Source: Syntrophaceae bacterium (GTDB lineage: Bacteria > Desulfobacterota > Syntrophorhabdia > Syntrophorhabdales > WCHB1-27). Taken from it: 7,018 nt of DNA. The stretch's first letter is position 1. Each line of letters begins with the position of its first letter. Below, piece after piece: positions 5,350 to 7,018 of the stretch. The notes beneath the pieces were generated by a model. That model made no database searches and was not told the origin of the DNA. It worked only from the letters and a program-made list of their open reading frames with translations. The stretch lies in the NCBI GenBank assembly GCA_003165115.1, contig PLSJ01000202.1, positions 7,138 through 14,155 on the forward strand, written 5' to 3'. A program made the position numbers and the translations under genes.

Positions 5350-6258
5350 TCATCGGGTCCTTCCGGTAACGTCTACAGGGATACCGTCTCTCACCTCGAG
5401 GGCGGTGTCCACCTTTTCCATGCTTACCTGCCCGGCGAGCCGCTTACTTTTCAGGAGCCGATGTGCCTCCTGCCTGTAATCGCCCAGGAAATCGTCGTCG
5501 TCATGCACCTCCACGTATATCCTCCCGTGTCGCTTTCCGATCTTTACGGGCTGGCGGATAATCGTCACCTTTGCGCCCCTGGGCGCCATTCCGAAGAGGA
5601 CCAGGATATCTTCGGGATAAAGGTGGATGCAGCCGTGGCTCACCTTTCTCCCCACGCCGAAAGGGCGGTTCGTGCCATGGATGAGCACAGGACCCGACGA
5701 GAGGCGAAGCGCGTGGGTGCCAAGCGGGTTGTCGCGCCCCGGCGGGACGACGCGGGGGAGGGACGGACGCTCGGCGAGAATGGAAGGGGGAGGCCGCCAT
5801 CGGGGGTGCTCCAGCTTATCGGTTACCCTGTAGCTTCCGAGCGGTGTCCTGCGGCCTTCATCGCCGATGCCTATGGGAAAGGTGGCGACGAAACGCGAGC
5901 GGCCGGCCATAAAGAAGTAATAGAGGCGGAACTCCGACAGGTTGACGACTATGCCTGCCGCGCCTCTTGTGTCCGGCAGGACCCATTGGGCAGGTATGGT
6001 GATCAGCGTCGCCCGTCCGGGCACAAACGGGTCGAGCCCCGGGTTGGCCCCGGTAATTGCATTGTAGCCTAGGTGGAACGTCCTCGCGATCTCGATGAGC
6101 GACTCGTTTTCTCCGGCCTGGTAAGTCCCGACGTGTCCGACCGTGTCGTTCTCCGCGTCATAGGGGAATACATCCGCCGAGGCGGTGGCGACACCGAAGA
6201 AAAACAGGATGATGACGAGGGAAAAGAGGATTTTGGCGGCTCTCGTATTACTCGTCGT
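5350..6258 (-). CDS. L,D-transpeptidase, ErfK/YbiS type (signal peptide, LysM, YkuD); start codon not canonical
   Basis: The open frame runs from just after a TAA at 6285-6283 to the TGA at 5352-5350. Taking the ACG at 6258 as residue 1 gives about 302 aa, the usual ErfK/YbiS length. Residues 7-28 (RAAKILFSLVIILFFFGVAT then ASA) are a clear signal peptide; 45-89 are a LysM-like domain (TYQAGENESLIEIARTFHLG, ANPGLDPFVPG). From about 100 comes the YkuD domain: VVNLSEFRLYYF, TPLGSYRV, IHGTNRPFG with His194, and VSHGCIHLYPEDI with the catalytic Cys210. The family attaches Lpp-like lipoproteins to meso-diaminopimelate or makes 3-3 cross-links in the periplasm. Two oddities stand out. His212 replaces the conserved Arg of SHGCIR. 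No ATG, GTG or TTG occurs in frame before the GTG at 6024, which would cut off the signal peptide and the LysM. An ACG at 6258 has GGAG seven bases upstream, and another ACG lies at 6246. Confidence 0.85.
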   Translation of the reverse strand, partial: TTSNTRAAKILFSLVIILFFFGVATASADVFPYDAENDTVGHVGTYQAGENESLIEIARTFHLGYNAITGANPGLDPFVPGRATLITIPAQWVLPDTRGAAGIVVNLSEFRLYYFFMAGRSRFVATFPIGIGDEGRRTPLGSYRVTDKLEHPRWRPPPSILAERPSLPRVVPPGRDNPLGTHALRLSSGPVLIHGTNRPFGVGRKVSHGCIHLYPEDILVLFGMAPRGAKVTIIRQPVKIGKRHGRIYVEVHDDDDFLGDYRQEAHRLLKSKRLAGQVSMEKVDTALEVRDGIPVDVTGRTR

Positions 6259-6379
6259 CCGGAAACTCCGGTAGCTGCCGGGTTATTCTCCCACAAGCGG
6301 CCGCGGGGACGCACGTTCCAGGGCACATCCGTATCTGGAAGCACGCCTGCGGAGATATCCCGGCGAGAGGCGGCCGGTA

Positions 6380-6640
6380 TTACCTGTAACCCCGGTCCTG
6401 CCTTGGCTTTTGAGGCTTCGCTTCCTCGATCCTCAAGGCCCTCCCTTTGAAATCGGACCCGTTAAGCGCCTTTTGCGCCTTTTCCGCGTCCTCGGGGTTG
6501 GACATCTCAAGGAAGCCGAATCCTTTACCCTCGATCACGTTCGCCTGCTTTACCTCGCCGTACTGAGAAAACAACTCCTTCAATTCCTCGTTCGTCACCG
6601 CGTAGCTCAGGTTGCCCACATACAGCTTGCTGCCGTCCAT
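6380..6640 (-). CDS. Small RRM-type RNA-binding protein
   Basis: 86 aa with an ATG at 6640 preceded by GGGAGGAG, a strong ribosome-binding site. One RNA-recognition motif fills residues 4-75: RNP2 KLYVGNL (5-11), helix NEELKELFSQYGEV, RNP1 KGFGFLEM (39-46) and the helix NPEDAEKAQKALNG, with the final strand ALRIEEAKP. RNP1 aromatics at 41 and 43 and the RNP2 Tyr at 7 are in place for RNA stacking. A short basic tail (QKPRQDRGYR) follows. Bacterial proteins of this size and plan, often called Rbp in cyanobacteria, bind single-stranded RNA and in some species respond to cold. It stands on its own promoter and leads toward the L,D-transpeptidase gene on the same strand, about 120 bases away, so read-through is possible. 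Confidence 0.93.
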   Translation of the reverse strand: MDGSKLYVGNLSYAVTNEELKELFSQYGEVKQANVIEGKGFGFLEMSNPEDAEKAQKALNGSDFKGRALRIEEAKPQKPRQDRGYR

Positions 6641-6766
6641 GCTCGCTCCTCCCTGATGTAGTGTTTTGTCTTTCTCTTAATTGTGTGGATCATACGGGCG
6701 CAGTTTCGTCATCGCCGGGCACGTTTCCCCCATGAAAAGTACATACCGCACGCCTTTCCCAAAAAA

Positions 6767-6795
6767 ATTATAAGTCCGGTATTCAACGATATCAA
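6767..6795 (-). promoter_or_regulatory. Strong sigma-70 promoter for the RRM gene
   Basis: On the minus strand TTGATA (6795-6790) and a perfect TATAAT (6772-6767) are spaced by 17 bases. The start would fall near 6760, giving an untranslated leader of about 120 bases before the RRM start at 6640, long enough to hold a regulatory structure. Confidence 0.75.
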
Positions 6796-6887
6796 GGCCG
6801 GAAAAAAATCACCGGTCGGGAAGTCCCCCCGCGTCTTGCGAAGAAACATGAAACGGCTCATCCGCGCGTGCGTGTTCACCATACTGC

Positions 6888-6916
6888 TTGACGCTGGGCC
6901 GTAATTCTTCTATATT
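6888..6916 (+). promoter_or_regulatory. Strong sigma-70 promoter for the gene starting at 7009
   Basis: TTGACG (6888-6893) and TATATT (6911-6916) with a 17-base spacer, each one mismatch from consensus. Transcription from about 6923 would give a leader of about 85 bases, with a run of eight T (6967-6974), before the ATG at 7009. The stretch 6641-7008 otherwise holds only the divergent RRM promoter and no gene I can support. Confidence 0.72.
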
Positions 6917-7008
6917 AGACTAGCGGCGGCCAAGGTCTTTCACAGGGTGACGGGTTTTCCGGCGCGTTTTTTTTCGATGTCTTTCCCAACGGGTAAGGAG
7001 ATAAGGGA

Positions 7009-7018
7009 ATGGGTCATA
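7009..7018 (+). CDS. Start of an unidentified gene (runs off right edge)
   Basis: ATG at 7009 with AAGGAG eight bases upstream and a strong promoter about 90 bases further up. Only three codons (Met-Gly-His) are visible, so nothing can be said of the product. Confidence 0.5.

Noticed and set aside
5339..5360. Bidirectional terminator between the convergent lipoprotein and transpeptidase genes
   Set aside because: Only eight bases separate the genes and no stem with a T-run is visible on either strand.
6316..6340. TTCCAG/CTGGAA inverted repeat as a terminator after the RRM gene
   Set aside because: Six pairs with a 13-base loop and no T-tract; more likely chance.
6069..6344. 91-codon minus-strand frame as the true upstream part of the transpeptidase, joined by a frameshift
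   Set aside because: It would add about 38 residues with no signal peptide character before the hydrophobic core. The transpeptidase frame itself already encodes a complete signal peptide; the fault is limited to the start codon.
6960..6974. Terminator at the T8 run before the gene at 7009
   Set aside because: No stable stem precedes the T-run; only a three-pair CGG/CCG can form.
1..7018. CRISPR arrays, tRNA or rRNA genes, insertion sequences
   Set aside because: No regularly spaced direct repeats, cloverleaf arms, conserved rRNA blocks or transposase motifs are visible on either strand.

Overview
The window looks like chromosomal DNA of a Gram-negative bacterium, roughly 55-60 % G+C by eye. 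It carries type II secretion (T2SS) pseudopilin genes, an outer-membrane lipoprotein gene and an ErfK/YbiS-type L,D-transpeptidase gene. The mix (T2SS with a PilM-like GspL, a small bacterial RRM protein, a near-consensus sigma-54 promoter, an alanine-zipper lipoprotein) resembles Deltaproteobacteria/Desulfobacterota of the Syntrophobacterales or Syntrophorhabdus kind. That placement is an inference from gene content, not a sequence match.

Layout. (1) Positions 1-2932, minus strand: a tightly packed operon, DUF192 secreted protein - gspJ - gspK - gspL. The stop and start codons abut or overlap at every junction, and gspL runs off the left edge. (2) 2933-3344: a 412-base region with two sigma-70-like promoters reading toward the operon, a possible 44-codon leader ORF between them, and a GC-rich inverted repeat. 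(3) 3345-5341, plus strand: a small unrecognised ORF; then a control region with an inverted repeat and a sigma-54 promoter; then a receiver-fold-like protein lacking the phosphoacceptor Asp; a possible 54-aa ORF; an unrecognised basic 134-aa protein; and an Lpp/OprI-like alanine-zipper lipoprotein ending in Lys-Lys. (4) 5350-6258, minus strand: an L,D-transpeptidase (signal peptide, LysM, YkuD), convergent with the lipoprotein gene and only 8 bases from it. (5) 6380-6640, minus: a small RRM RNA-binding protein. (6) 6641-7008: a divergent promoter region with one promoter for the RRM gene and one for a gene that starts at 7009 and leaves the window.

How the parts may work together. GspJ and GspK are tip pseudopilins of the T2SS, and GspL belongs to its inner-membrane platform. 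Both pseudopilins carry unusual Gly/Ala/Thr/Pro-rich low-complexity segments. The lipoprotein and the transpeptidase form a plausible substrate-enzyme pair for tethering the outer membrane to peptidoglycan. The most striking oddities are three. The transpeptidase reading frame encodes a complete signal peptide and LysM domain but has no ATG, GTG or TTG with which to start them. A degenerate-receiver gene has its own sigma-54 promoter and an upstream dyad. The gsp cluster begins with a DUF192 gene directly before gspJ, with no gspG, gspH or gspI in front.
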